DNA of 64,000 nucleotides from NCBI RefSeq assembly GCF_014640635.1, contig NZ_BMHI01000001.1:434001-498000 (forward strand), in the 5' to 3' direction. A model generated the notes under the pieces. It was not told where the DNA came from. It saw nothing but the letters and a program-made list of their open reading frames with translations, and did no database searches. Both the position numbers and the translations under genes were made by a program. Below, piece by piece: positions 32,075 to 40,474 of this stretch (position 1 is the stretch's first letter; each line of letters opens with the position of its first letter). This DNA comes from Flexivirga endophytica. GTDB lineage: Bacteria > Actinomycetota > Actinomycetes > Actinomycetales > Dermatophilaceae.

Positions 32075-32913
32075 CACAGACATCCACGGCCGTCCTCGAG
32101 CACGCACCGGCGGTGCCCGGCGCCCGGCTGAGCGCGGCCAACATCACCGTCGGGTATGGCGAGGAACCTGTCGTCCACGACGTGTCGCTGCACGTCCCGG
32201 ACGGCAAGGTGACGACCATCATCGGGCCCAACGGTTGCGGCAAATCGACTCTGCTGCGGACGCTTTCGCGGTTGCTGTCGCCGAGTTCCGGGCAGGTGAC
32301 CCTCGACGGCGCGCCGATCGGCGCACGCTCGGCCAAGGAACTCGCTCGTACCCTGGCGCTGCTGCCGCAGTGCCCGCTGGCGCCGGAGGGCCTGTTGGTG
32401 CGTGACCTGGTCGGCCGCGGCCGCCATCCGCATCAGCGGTGGTTCCAGCAGTGGTCGCACGGCGACGAGGACATCGTGACCGACGCCATGCGCTGGACCG
32501 GCATCCTCGACCTGGCCGACCGTCCGGTGGACGCGCTCTCCGGTGGTCAGCGGCAGCGGGTCTGGATCGCGATGACCCTCGCCCAGCACACCGATCTGGT
32601 GCTGCTCGACGAGCCGACCACCTATCTCGATCTCGCCCACCAGGTCGACGTGCTGGACCTCGTCTGCCGACTCAACCGGGAGCGCGGTGCCACCGTGGCG
32701 ATGGTGCTGCACGACCTCAACCTGGCGGTTCGCTTCAGCGATCACCTCGTCGTCATGCACCACGGATGCGTTGTTGCACAGGGCGACCCGGTGGAAGTCA
32801 TCGACGCGGACCTGCTGCAGCAGGTGTTCGGGCTCGACTCGGACATCGTCGCGGACCCGCGGACCGGCATACCGACCGTTGTGCCACGAGGCAGGAAGAG
32901 TCAGGCGGGCTGA
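32071..32913 (+). CDS. FecE-type siderophore ABC transporter ATPase
   Basis: A 280-residue ATP-binding subunit. Walker A is GPNGCGKST (about residues 51-59), the Q-loop is LLPQCPLAPEG, the signature is LSGGQRQR and Walker B is LVLLDEPTTYLDLAHQ; the switch histidine is in VLHDLN. It is the last gene of the iron-uptake operon controlled by the IdeR boxes at 29.6-29.7 kb, and completes the transporter with the two permeases and the divergently encoded lipoprotein. It is convergent with purU; stops nearly touch. Confidence 0.93.
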   Translation: MTQTSTAVLEHAPAVPGARLSAANITVGYGEEPVVHDVSLHVPDGKVTTIIGPNGCGKSTLLRTLSRLLSPSSGQVTLDGAPIGARSAKELARTLALLPQCPLAPEGLLVRDLVGRGRHPHQRWFQQWSHGDEDIVTDAMRWTGILDLADRPVDALSGGQRQRVWIAMTLAQHTDLVLLDEPTTYLDLAHQVDVLDLVCRLNRERGATVAMVLHDLNLAVRFSDHLVVMHHGCVVAQGDPVEVIDADLLQQVFGLDSDIVADPRTGIPTVVPRGRKSQAG

Positions 32914-32914
32914 G

Positions 32915-33766
32915 CTACCGCAGCACGACCGTGCTCGAGCCGTTGGGGAAGACCCGGTGCTCGGCGTGCCAGGTGACCGCCCTGGCCAGCACCTGGGCTT
33001 CGACGTCGCGGCCGGCGACGACCATGTCGGCGGGGGAGTAGCCGTGGTCGATGCGGGCGACGTCCTGCTCGATGATCGGGCCCTCGTCGAGGTCCGGCGT
33101 GACGTAATGCGCTGTGGCGCCGATGAGTTTCACGCCGCGCTCGTGCGCCTGGTGATAGGGCCGGGCGCCGCGGAAGCTGGGCAGGAACGAGTGGTGGATG
33201 TTGATCGCGCGACCCGCCAGCCGCTCGCACAGCTGCGGTGAGAGCACCTGCATGTAGCGGGCGAGGATCACCAGATCGGCGCCGGACTCGTCGATGAGCG
33301 CGGTCAGTCGCGACTCGGCGGCGTCCTTCGAGTCCCGAGTCACCGGGATGTGATGGAACGGTATGTCGTGCGAGGACACCAGTTTCTGGAAGTCCAGGTG
33401 GTTGGAGCCGACGGCGACGATGTCTATCGGGAGCGACCCGACCTGTTGGCGGTAGAGCAGGTCGTTGAGGCAGTGCCCGAGCTTGGAGACCAGCACCAGT
33501 GCCCTGGTGGGCTGCTCCGCCGGGAAGAGGCCCCACGTCATACCGAACCGTTGGGCTACGGGCAGCAGTGACTCCCGCAGTGTCTGCTCGGCCACCGGTC
33601 CGTGGACCTGCGCGCGGATGAAGAACTGTCCCGTCAACGCGTCGCCGAACTGTTGGCATTCGTCGATGTTGGCGTCGTGGCCGACCAGCGCGGTGCTGAT
33701 CGCGGCGATGATGCCGGGGCCGTCGGGGCACGACGCGGTGAAGACGTAGGATTGGCGCTGGCTCAT
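32915..33766 (-). CDS. purU: Formyltetrahydrofolate deformylase
   Basis: A 283-residue enzyme that hydrolyses 10-formyl-THF to formate and THF, balancing one-carbon pools. An N-terminal ACT domain (about 5-80, CPDGPGIIAAISTALVGHDANI) precedes the formyltransferase-like domain. That domain carries the catalytic Asn-His region AINIHHSFLPSFRGARPYHQA and the Asp in YVTPDLDEGPIIEQD. Start 33766 is supported by the minus-strand TAAAGT (33778-33773), 6 nt upstream, a strong leaderless -10. Confidence 0.94.
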   Translation of the reverse strand: MSQRQSYVFTASCPDGPGIIAAISTALVGHDANIDECQQFGDALTGQFFIRAQVHGPVAEQTLRESLLPVAQRFGMTWGLFPAEQPTRALVLVSKLGHCLNDLLYRQQVGSLPIDIVAVGSNHLDFQKLVSSHDIPFHHIPVTRDSKDAAESRLTALIDESGADLVILARYMQVLSPQLCERLAGRAINIHHSFLPSFRGARPYHQAHERGVKLIGATAHYVTPDLDEGPIIEQDVARIDHGYSPADMVVAGRDVEAQVLARAVTWHAEHRVFPNGSSTVVLR

Positions 33767-33834
33767 GGGCGAACTTTAGAGCCGCGATGGCTGTGCCCGC
33801 GTGTGTGTCCGCTGCAGGTGGCAGAGTTGGGGGT

Positions 33835-34791
33835 ATGACGGACGTCCCGCCGCTGGTGCTGATCACCGGACCGGAGCAGATCCTCGCCGAGCGCGCGGCG
33901 AGCAGCACCATCGCACTGCTGCGCGAGAGCGACCCGGAGGCCGAGCTGGTGCGCATCGAGGCAGCCAGTTACGAGGGCGGCGAGTTGCAGCTGCACACCA
34001 GCCCCAGTCTTTTCGGTGGCAGCAAGATCGTGCTGGTGCGCGACCTCGACGAGGGTCGCGACGAGCTGATCGCCGACGTCCTCGACGTCGTCAAGCTCGG
34101 CCCCGCCGACGCGACTCTGATCGTGCAGCACAAGGGCGGCGTGCGCGGTAAGAAGGCACTCGACGCGCTGAAGAAGAACGGCGCCCGGATCATCGACGCA
34201 CCGGCCATCAAGAGCGATCGCGACAAGTCGGCGTTCGTCACCAACGAGTTCCGTTCGGTCGGGCGCAAGGTGGCGCCGGACGCGGTGCGTGCCCTGCTCG
34301 AGGCCGTCGGCAAGGACCTGCGCGAGCTGGCCTCGGCGTGCAAGCAGCTGTGCGACGACACCGAGGGCATGGTCACGGTGGAGCTGGTGCAGCGCTACCA
34401 CGGCGGCAAGGTCGAAGCGACCGGCTTCCGGGTCGCTGACGCGGCGATCAGCGGTAACCTGCCCGAAGCGCTGCGCCTCACCCGGCACGCGCTCGCGTCC
34501 GGCCTGGACCCGGTGCCGATCGTCGCTGTGCTGGCCAGCCAGTTGCGGCAGATCGCCCGCGTCGCGACCGCCGGGCGTGGGCCGTCGGGTGCCCTGGCCA
34601 AACAGCTCGGCATGGCGCCCTGGCAGGTCGACCGCGCGCGCCGGGATGCGAAGGGTTGGGACGGAGAGCGGTTGGGCCGCGCCATACAGGCGGTGGCTGC
34701 GGCTGATTTCGACGTCAAGGGAGGCGGTCGTGACCCTGTCTACGCGCTCGAGCGCGCCGTCATGACCATCACGCAGGCACGCAACGCCTGA
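33835..34791 (+). CDS. holA: DNA polymerase III delta subunit
   Basis: A 318-residue clamp-loader subunit that opens the beta clamp. It has the N-terminal AAA+-like fold (PLVLITGPEQILAERAA), the LFGGSKIVLVRDL motif typical of HolA, and the C-terminal collar region (PVPIVAVLASQLRQIARV). It is divergent from purU and followed by rpsT, the order conserved in Actinobacteria. ATG 33835 follows CAGAGT by 7 nt, a weak leaderless match. Confidence 0.9.
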   Translation: MTDVPPLVLITGPEQILAERAASSTIALLRESDPEAELVRIEAASYEGGELQLHTSPSLFGGSKIVLVRDLDEGRDELIADVLDVVKLGPADATLIVQHKGGVRGKKALDALKKNGARIIDAPAIKSDRDKSAFVTNEFRSVGRKVAPDAVRALLEAVGKDLRELASACKQLCDDTEGMVTVELVQRYHGGKVEATGFRVADAAISGNLPEALRLTRHALASGLDPVPIVAVLASQLRQIARVATAGRGPSGALAKQLGMAPWQVDRARRDAKGWDGERLGRAIQAVAAADFDVKGGGRDPVYALERAVMTITQARNA

Positions 34792-34845
34792 CCGCTCATG
34801 CCGAGCGAGTGCCGTGACGGACGAGCGGCGTACCGAGATCCCGAT

Positions 34846-34875
34846 TTGGGCCGAATCATGCGCCACTGGTAACTT
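34846..34875 (+). promoter_or_regulatory. Candidate rpsT promoter
   Basis: TTGGGC (34846-34851), 18 nt, TAACTT (34870-34875) in the 235-nt gap between holA and rpsT. It would give a leader of about 145 nt for the ribosomal protein gene. No further structure was recognised in the gap. Confidence 0.4.
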
Positions 34876-35026
34876 TGACTCTTGCGTGCGCGCTCTGGTC
34901 GTGCGCGTATGCAAGCAGTACCGTCGCGACAACATCGCCCGGGTGTCCCCACGCCCCATCCGTCGTCGCGTCCGTCAACCCTCATTGACATTCTGATTTT
35001 CTCGATCGACCAAGGAAGTACTACAC

Positions 35027-35293
35027 GTGGCAAACATCAAGTCGCAGATGAAGCGGATCAAGACCAACGCGATCCGCACTGAGCGCAACCGCGCCTACAA
35101 GTCGGAGCTGCGCACCTGGATCCGGCACACCCGCCAGGCCGTCGAGGCCGGCGACAAGGCGAAGGCCACCGAGATGCTCGCCGCTGCGTCCAAGAAGCTG
35201 GACAAGGCCGTGAGCAAGGGCGTCATCCACAAGAACCAGGCCGCCAACAAGAAGTCGGCGCTGGCGAAGGCCGTCAACGGCCTCGACGCCTGA
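35027..35293 (+). CDS. rpsT: 30S ribosomal protein S20
   Basis: An 88-residue, very basic protein (GTG start, [20 protein letters not shown]) with the two long helices of bacterial S20 and the conserved [18 protein letters not shown]-terminus. It binds 16S rRNA early in 30S assembly. AAGGAAG precedes the start. A strong terminator follows, so it is a single-gene transcript between holA and leuS. Confidence 0.97.
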   Translation: MANIKSQMKRIKTNAIRTERNRAYKSELRTWIRHTRQAVEAGDKAKATEMLAAASKKLDKAVSKGVIHKNQAANKKSALAKAVNGLDA

Positions 35294-35310
35294 TCGGCTC
35301 TCACGACGCG

Positions 35311-35359
35311 AGGTCCGGCGCCGTCCTGCAACGCAGGCGGCGCCGGACCTTTGTCTTTG
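35311..35359 (+). terminator. Strong intrinsic terminator of rpsT
   Basis: AGGTCCGGCGCCG and CGGCGCCGGACCT form a perfect 13-bp stem (35311-35350) capped by an inner CCTGC-AAC-GCAGG helix, followed by a TTTGTCTTTG tail. Confidence 0.9.
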
Positions 35360-35375
35360 CCGGGTAGCCGTGCGG

Positions 35376-35388
35376 TAATCTGTCGTTC
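35376..35388 (+). promoter_or_regulatory. -10 element of the leaderless leuS leader transcript
   Basis: TAATCT (35376-35381) lies 7 nt before the GTG of the leucine leader peptide. A TTGTCT at 35351-35356 is a possible -35 with a long 19-nt spacer; it overlaps the tail of the rpsT terminator. Confidence 0.55.
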
Positions 35389-35430
35389 GTGCGGCAGTTG
35401 CTTCTTCTTAGCTCGCCGCGTCGACGCTAG
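35389..35430 (+). CDS. leuS leader peptide (four consecutive Leu codons)
   Basis: A 13-codon frame, MRQLLLLSSPRRR, with four consecutive leucine codons TTG CTT CTT CTT (35398-35409). TTG and CTT are uncommon in this genome, which mostly uses CTG and CTC. It is followed by an intrinsic terminator (35449-35476) and then leuS, the arrangement of ribosome-mediated attenuation sensing charged tRNA-Leu. Attenuators upstream of leuS are predicted in some Streptomyces. GCCGCG (35415-35420) and CGCGGC (35442-35447) can pair just before the terminator; the exact antiterminator was not resolved by eye. The GTG start lies 7 nt from the -10, so the message is leaderless. Confidence 0.8.
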   Translation: MRQLLLLSSPRRR

Positions 35431-35448
35431 GCGGACTTCGGCGCGGCT

Positions 35449-35476
35449 GACCCCTCCCTGCGACGAGGGGTCTTTT
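35449..35476 (+). terminator. Intrinsic terminator of the leuS attenuator
   Basis: GACCCCTC (35449-35456), an 8-nt loop and GAGGGGTC (35465-35472) form a perfect 8-bp stem followed by TTTTCCTT. It lies between the four-Leu leader peptide and leuS, 73 nt before the leuS start. Confidence 0.85.
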
Positions 35477-35549
35477 CCTTGGGTTCATGACAACGCAGCG
35501 CGAGTCCGACGCGCACGCCACTTGCTCACTTGTAAAGGACAGATCGACC

Positions 35550-38423
35550 ATGACCGACGAGCAGCCCGCACACCGCTACACGCCTGCGCTGGCGAACGAG
35601 ATCGAGCGCTCCTGGCAGGACCACTGGGAGGAGCACCGCACCTTCGAGGCGCCGAATCCCGCCGGGCCGTGGGCCGATCCGCAGGCGGTCGGGGACCGGC
35701 CGAAGTTCATGGTGCAGGACATGTTCCCTTACCCGAGCGGCGACGGTCTGCATGTCGGGCACCCACTGCCGTTCATCGCGACCGACGTCTACGCCCGCTA
35801 TCAGCGGATGACCGGCAAGAACGTCCTCTACACCCAGGGTTTCGATGCGTTCGGCCTGCCGGCCGAGCAGTATGCCGTCAAGACCGGGCAGCATCCGCGC
35901 AAGACGACCGAGGACAACATCGTCAACTTCACCCGGCAGGTGCGCATGCTGGGTCTGTCGCACGATCCGCGGCGCAAGATCCAGACGATCGATCCGGGCT
36001 TCTACAAGTGGACTCAGTGGATCTTCACCAAGATCTACAACGCCTGGTACGACGACCGCGCCGGCAAGGCCCGGCCGATCGAGGAGCTGACCGCGGCATA
36101 CGAGTCAGGCGACGTCCCGACCCCGAACGGCCGGCCGTGGTCGGAGCAGACCGACGACGAGCGATGTGAGGCCATCGACAGCCGGCGGTTGGCCTACAAG
36201 AAGGAAGTGCCGGTCAACTGGGCGCCGGGGCTGGGCACCGTGGTCGCCAACGAGGAAGTCACCAACGAAGGCCTGACCGAGCGCGGTGACATGCCGGTCT
36301 TCCAGCGCAGTCTGTCCCAGTGGATGATGCGGATCACCGCGTATGCCGATCGACTGGCCGACGACCTGGACCGCGTCGACTGGACCGAGTCGATCAAGGT
36401 CATGCAGCGCAACTGGATCGGCCGCTCGCACGGCGCATCGATCGAGTTCGCGGTCGATGACGCCCACGACCGGATCGAGGTCTTCACGACTCGTCCCGAC
36501 ACCATCTTCGGTGCGACGTTCATGGTGCTCGCCCCCGAGCATCCGCTGGTCGACTCACTGGCACCGGCGGCGTGGCCCGACGGCACCCAGCCGTCCTGGA
36601 CCGGCGGCGCGGACACTCCGCGCGAAGCCGTCTCGGCATACCGGCTGGCGACCTCTCGCAAGTCCGAGCTGGAGCGGCAGACCGAGGACGCCAAGGCCAA
36701 GTCCGGTGTCTTCACCGGTGCGTTCGCGACCAATCCGGTGTCAGGAGAACGTGTCCCGGTCTTCATCGCCGACTACGTGCTGATGGGTTATGGCACCGGT
36801 GCCGTCATGGCGGTCCCCGCCGAGGACCCACGCGACTGGGACTTCGCCAAGAAGTACGACCTGCCGCACGTGCGCACCGTGCAGCCCGCAGAGGGCCACG
36901 ACGAAGACACGGCCTATACCGGCCACGGCCCGATGATCAATTCGTCCAACGATCGGGTGTCGTTGGACGGCAAGGACACCGAGGACGCCAAGCAGACGGT
37001 CATCGATTTCCTGGAGAGCGAGGGTGTTGGTCGCGGCACCGTCACCTACAAGCTGCGCGACTGGCTGTTCAGCCGGCAGCGCTACTGGGGCGAGCCGTTC
37101 CCGATCGTCTACGACGAGGACGGCGTCGCCCACGCGCTGCCCGAGTCCATGCTGCCGGTGGAGCTGCCGGACGTCGCCGACTACTCACCCAAGACCTACG
37201 AGCCCGATGACGCCGCCTCCAACCCGGAGTCGCCGTTGAGCCGTGCGACCGAGTGGGTCGACGTCGAGCTCGACCTGGGCGATGGCCCGAAGAAGTACCG
37301 CCGAGAGACCGACACCATGCCCAACTGGGCCGGATCCTGTTGGTACGAGCTGCGATACACCGACCCGGCGAACTCCGACCGCTTCGTCGACCCGGAGGTC
37401 GAGCAGTACTGGATGGGTCCCGGCCGCGGTGCGGGCGAAGGTGTCGCGGGAGACCCCGGCGGTGTCGATCTCTACGTCGGTGGACCCGAGCACGCAGTGC
37501 TGCACCTGCTCTACGCGCGCTTCTGGCACAAGGTGTTGTTCGACCTGGGCGAGGTCAGCTCGGAGGAGCCGTTCCGTCGCCTGTTCATCCACGGTTACGT
37601 GCAGGCCTATGCGTTCCGGGACGGTCGCGGGCAGCCGGTGCCGGCGGCCGAGGTCGTCGAGCACGGCGAGGGCAAGGACCTGACCTTCACCTGGAACGGC
37701 GCACCGGTCAGTCGCGAATACGGGAAGATGGGCAAGTCGCTCAAGAACGTCGTGACTCCCGACGAGATGTCCGCCGAGTACGGCGCAGACACCTTCCGGG
37801 TGTTCGAGATGTCGATGGGCCCGCTGGACATTTCCCGCCCGTGGGAGACACGCGCTGTCGTCGGGTCGCAGCGTTTCCTGCAACGACTGTGGCGCAACGT
37901 GATCGACGAGGAGACCGGCGAGCTGCGCGTGTCCGACGAGGCTCCGTCGCAGGAGCTGGGTCGCGCACTGGCGAAGGCGATCGATGGCGTCGGCAAGGAC
38001 TACGAGTCGCTGCAGTTCAACACGGCGATCGCCAAGCTGATCGAGTTGAACAACGCCCTGACCAAGGCGTCCGCGGAGGCGCCCGCGCCGCGCTCGGTCG
38101 TCGAGCCGCTGGTGCTGATGACGGCACCCGTCGCACCGCACATCGCCGAAGAACTCTGGTCCCGGCTTGGCCACGAGTCGTCGTTGTCGCACGAGGACTT
38201 CCCGGTGGCAGACGAGTCGATGCTGGTCGACGAGACCGTCACGTGCGTCGTCCAGGTCCAGGGCAAGGTGCGCGATCGCCTCGAGGTCTCGCCGGACATC
38301 TCCGACGCCGACCTGGAAGCACTGGCACGTGCCAGCGAGAAGATCGCAGCAGCGGTGGGGGACAAGCAGATCCGCAAGGTGATTGTGCGCGCTCCCAAGC
38401 TCGTCAACCTCGTCGTCGGCTGA
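35550..38423 (+). CDS. leuS: Leucyl-tRNA synthetase
   Basis: A 957-residue class Ia synthetase. HIGH is HVGH (about residues 68-71) after [15 protein letters not shown], the KMSKS motif is KMGKS (about 725), and the CP1 editing domain includes [20 protein letters not shown] (the threonine-rich discriminating motif). The C-terminal domain ends [21 protein letters not shown] (35534-35539) precedes ATG 35550. Expression appears controlled by the four-Leu attenuator upstream, so it should rise when tRNA-Leu is poorly charged. Confidence 0.96.
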   Translation: MTDEQPAHRYTPALANEIERSWQDHWEEHRTFEAPNPAGPWADPQAVGDRPKFMVQDMFPYPSGDGLHVGHPLPFIATDVYARYQRMTGKNVLYTQGFDAFGLPAEQYAVKTGQHPRKTTEDNIVNFTRQVRMLGLSHDPRRKIQTIDPGFYKWTQWIFTKIYNAWYDDRAGKARPIEELTAAYESGDVPTPNGRPWSEQTDDERCEAIDSRRLAYKKEVPVNWAPGLGTVVANEEVTNEGLTERGDMPVFQRSLSQWMMRITAYADRLADDLDRVDWTESIKVMQRNWIGRSHGASIEFAVDDAHDRIEVFTTRPDTIFGATFMVLAPEHPLVDSLAPAAWPDGTQPSWTGGADTPREAVSAYRLATSRKSELERQTEDAKAKSGVFTGAFATNPVSGERVPVFIADYVLMGYGTGAVMAVPAEDPRDWDFAKKYDLPHVRTVQPAEGHDEDTAYTGHGPMINSSNDRVSLDGKDTEDAKQTVIDFLESEGVGRGTVTYKLRDWLFSRQRYWGEPFPIVYDEDGVAHALPESMLPVELPDVADYSPKTYEPDDAASNPESPLSRATEWVDVELDLGDGPKKYRRETDTMPNWAGSCWYELRYTDPANSDRFVDPEVEQYWMGPGRGAGEGVAGDPGGVDLYVGGPEHAVLHLLYARFWHKVLFDLGEVSSEEPFRRLFIHGYVQAYAFRDGRGQPVPAAEVVEHGEGKDLTFTWNGAPVSREYGKMGKSLKNVVTPDEMSAEYGADTFRVFEMSMGPLDISRPWETRAVVGSQRFLQRLWRNVIDEETGELRVSDEAPSQELGRALAKAIDGVGKDYESLQFNTAIAKLIELNNALTKASAEAPAPRSVVEPLVLMTAPVAPHIAEELWSRLGHESSLSHEDFPVADESMLVDETVTCVVQVQGKVRDRLEVSPDISDADLEALARASEKIAAAVGDKQIRKVIVRAPKLVNLVVG

Positions 38424-38427
38424 ATAC

Positions 38428-39324
38428 ATGTCCGTAGCAGTGGTGACCGACTCGACGGCATATCTGCCGTCGGGCGTCGCCGCCGTGCACGGCATCTCGG
38501 TCGTGCCGATGCGCCTGGCCATCGGCGGGGTCTCGTATGACGAAGGCCGTGGCGTCACGGCCGAGGAGGTCGCGCAGGCGTTGCGGGACTTCGTCCCGGT
38601 CTCGACCTCCCGGCCGTCGCCGGCGGTCTTCAGCCAGGTCTATGACGCACTGGCCGAGGCCGGGCACGACGCGATCGTGTCGGTGCACGTGTCGTCGCAG
38701 ATGTCGGCGACCTTGTCATCGGCACAGCTTGCGGCGCGCGACTCGCGCATCCCCGTGACGGTCATCGATAGCGAAACCATCGGTATGGCAATGGGTTTCG
38801 GTGTCATTGCGGCCGCGGAGACAGCGGCGTCGGGTGCGGCAGCCGCAGATGTCGCGGCGGCGGCACGGCGCCATACAGGGGGGTCCACGACCGTCTTCTA
38901 TGTCGACACCCTGGAGCACCTGCGGCGTGGCGGGCGGATCGGCCGTGCGTCGGCACTGATGGGATCGGCGCTCGCGATCAAACCGTTGCTGACCGTGCGG
39001 GACGGGCACATCGAGCCGTTGGAGCGGGTGCGCACGACCAACAAGGCACTGGCCCGGCTGGTGCAGCACGCGGTCGACACCGTCGAGGAGCTTCAGGAGC
39101 AGGACGACCTCGACGGCGTGGACGTGGCGGTCCACCACCTCGACTCGCGTGACCGCGCCGAGACCTTGATCGAGCAGCTGGCCGAACGACTGCCGAAGGC
39201 GCGACGGATGTTGCTCGTCGAGCTCGGTGCGGCGGTGGGCGCGCACGTGGGTCCGGGCACGCTCGCCGTCGTGGTGACGCCCCGATTCATCGGGCGCACC
39301 CGCATCGTCGGTTCGTCCGACTGA
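38428..39324 (+). CDS. DegV family fatty-acid-binding protein
   Basis: A 298-residue DegV/FakB-type protein. The lipid head-group motif TDSTAYLP is at the N-terminus (about residues 7-14), SRPSP and SSQMSATLSSAQLAA follow, and LRRGGRIGRA is in the C-terminal domain. DegV proteins bind long-chain fatty acids; FakB members present them to the kinase FakA. A FakA homologue is not in the window. It begins 4 nt after leuS stops and is probably co-transcribed. Confidence 0.88.
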   Translation: MSVAVVTDSTAYLPSGVAAVHGISVVPMRLAIGGVSYDEGRGVTAEEVAQALRDFVPVSTSRPSPAVFSQVYDALAEAGHDAIVSVHVSSQMSATLSSAQLAARDSRIPVTVIDSETIGMAMGFGVIAAAETAASGAAAADVAAAARRHTGGSTTVFYVDTLEHLRRGGRIGRASALMGSALAIKPLLTVRDGHIEPLERVRTTNKALARLVQHAVDTVEELQEQDDLDGVDVAVHHLDSRDRAETLIEQLAERLPKARRMLLVELGAAVGAHVGPGTLAVVVTPRFIGRTRIVGSSD

Positions 39325-39353
39325 CCGAAGACCTCGCGCCCGTGTGTGGTGCG

Positions 39354-39390
39354 TTGTCCACATCCCCTTCCGCGGGCCTGGTTTTCCACA
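39354..39390. promoter_or_regulatory. Two DnaA-box-like 9-mers upstream of comEA
   Basis: TTGTCCACA (39354-39362) is an exact match to the DnaA-box consensus TT(A/G)TCCACA, and TTTTCCACA (39382-39390) differs by one base, in the same orientation 28 bp apart. They lie in the degV-comEA gap. DnaA binding is inferred. Confidence 0.4.
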
Positions 39391-39443
39391 GGCGGGCCGT
39401 CGGCCGCGGCGCGGACTTCGTTCTGCTGCCTAGTGTTCCACGC

Positions 39444-39485
39444 ATGGAAGTTCATCTTCAGCATGCACCGCAGGCGTGGGAGTAG
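39444..39485 (+). CDS. Leaderless 13-codon upstream ORF before comEA
   Basis: ATG 39444 follows TAGTGT (39431-39436) by 7 nt. The frame encodes MEVHLQHAPQAWE and stops at 39483-39485, five nt before the comEA ATG (39491). The comEA Shine-Dalgarno GGAG (39479-39482) lies inside its last codons, so translation of the small frame could expose or block comEA initiation. Confidence 0.45.
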   Translation: MEVHLQHAPQAWE

Positions 39486-39490
39486 GCCCG

Positions 39491-40468
39491 ATGGCACGCT
39501 CACGTGGGGAGGAAGGCACACCGGACCGGTTGGCGGCGGTGCTCGAGGAGATCGAGGCGGTCCGCCGGGCACCGGGGTGGGTGCCGTCAGAGGAGTCGGT
39601 CGTCGACGAGCCGCGGTCCAGGGTCGCTGACCTGCCGCGACGGGTCGCGGCGACGCGGCGCGCGGAACGCACCGAGCCGACCCGGCGAGGGGGCCGGCAT
39701 GCCGCCGGGGTCGGCGGCGACGAGTTGCGGCCGCGTGAACCGTTGCTGCGGCCGCCGGAGCCGCTCATCGGCGCGCAGGTGGCACCGAGTCGACTTGCGG
39801 TCATCGGGGCGCTGATCCTGCTGTCGGTCGCCGCCCTGGTTTTCGGCGGGCGGGTCCTGTGGGCACGTGCTTCGGCGCAGCCACACCCGGTCGCGGCGAC
39901 CGGATCCTCGTCGGCATCGGCCGGCACCGCTCGGTCGACCGATGCAGGACGTCCGTCGGCCCGGGCAGGGTTCGGTGTGGCCTCGAAGTCGGCCAGTGCC
40001 GCGCCGTCGACGCTGGTGGTGCAGGTGGTCGGCCAGGTGCGCAAGCCCGGCGTGGTTCACGTCAAGGCCGGTTCGAGGGTGCAGGACGTTGTGTCCGCAG
40101 CCGGCGGCGCACTGTCGGGTGCAGACCTGTCGGCCATCAATCTGGCTCGGGTGGTGGCCGACGGTGAGCAGATCCAGGTGCCCAAACCCGGTGAGCACCC
40201 GTCACCGCCACAGCAGCCGGCCGGGTCGGCGCCATCCGGTGCCGGTGGCCCGAACGCCGCAGGAGATACCCCGAGCGTCGTCGATCTCAACACCGCCGAC
40301 GAGACCGCTCTGGAGGGCCTGCCGGGAGTGGGTCCGGTGATGGCGCAACGCATTCTGCAGTGGCGCGCCGACAACGGCCGGTTCAGCACGGTCGACGAGT
40401 TGGGCGAGGTCAGCGGCATCGGCGACAAGACGCTGGAGCAGTTGCGTCCGCTGGTGACCGTCGGTTGA
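39491..40468 (+). CDS. comEA: ComEA-family DNA-binding competence protein
   Basis: A 325-residue membrane-anchored protein. The first 95 residues are charged and cytoplasmic, a single membrane segment lies near 100-120 (LAVIGALILLSVAALVFGG), and a Ser/Ala-rich linker follows. A SLBB domain (about 175-235, VVQVVGQVRKPGVVHVKAGS) and a helix-hairpin-helix pair (about 260-325, VDLNTADETALEGLPGVGPV) end the protein. ComEA binds incoming double-stranded DNA outside the membrane. The long cytoplasmic N-terminus is typical of actinobacterial forms. comEC follows by 6 nt. Confidence 0.92.
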   Translation: MARSRGEEGTPDRLAAVLEEIEAVRRAPGWVPSEESVVDEPRSRVADLPRRVAATRRAERTEPTRRGGRHAAGVGGDELRPREPLLRPPEPLIGAQVAPSRLAVIGALILLSVAALVFGGRVLWARASAQPHPVAATGSSSASAGTARSTDAGRPSARAGFGVASKSASAAPSTLVVQVVGQVRKPGVVHVKAGSRVQDVVSAAGGALSGADLSAINLARVVADGEQIQVPKPGEHPSPPQQPAGSAPSGAGGPNAAGDTPSVVDLNTADETALEGLPGVGPVMAQRILQWRADNGRFSTVDELGEVSGIGDKTLEQLRPLVTVG

Positions 40469-40474
40469 CGGGCT

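Noticed and set aside
34985-35020. TTGACA at 34985-34990 as the rpsT -35 element
   Set aside because: No acceptable -10 lies 16-19 nt downstream, and transcription would start inside or after the Shine-Dalgarno.
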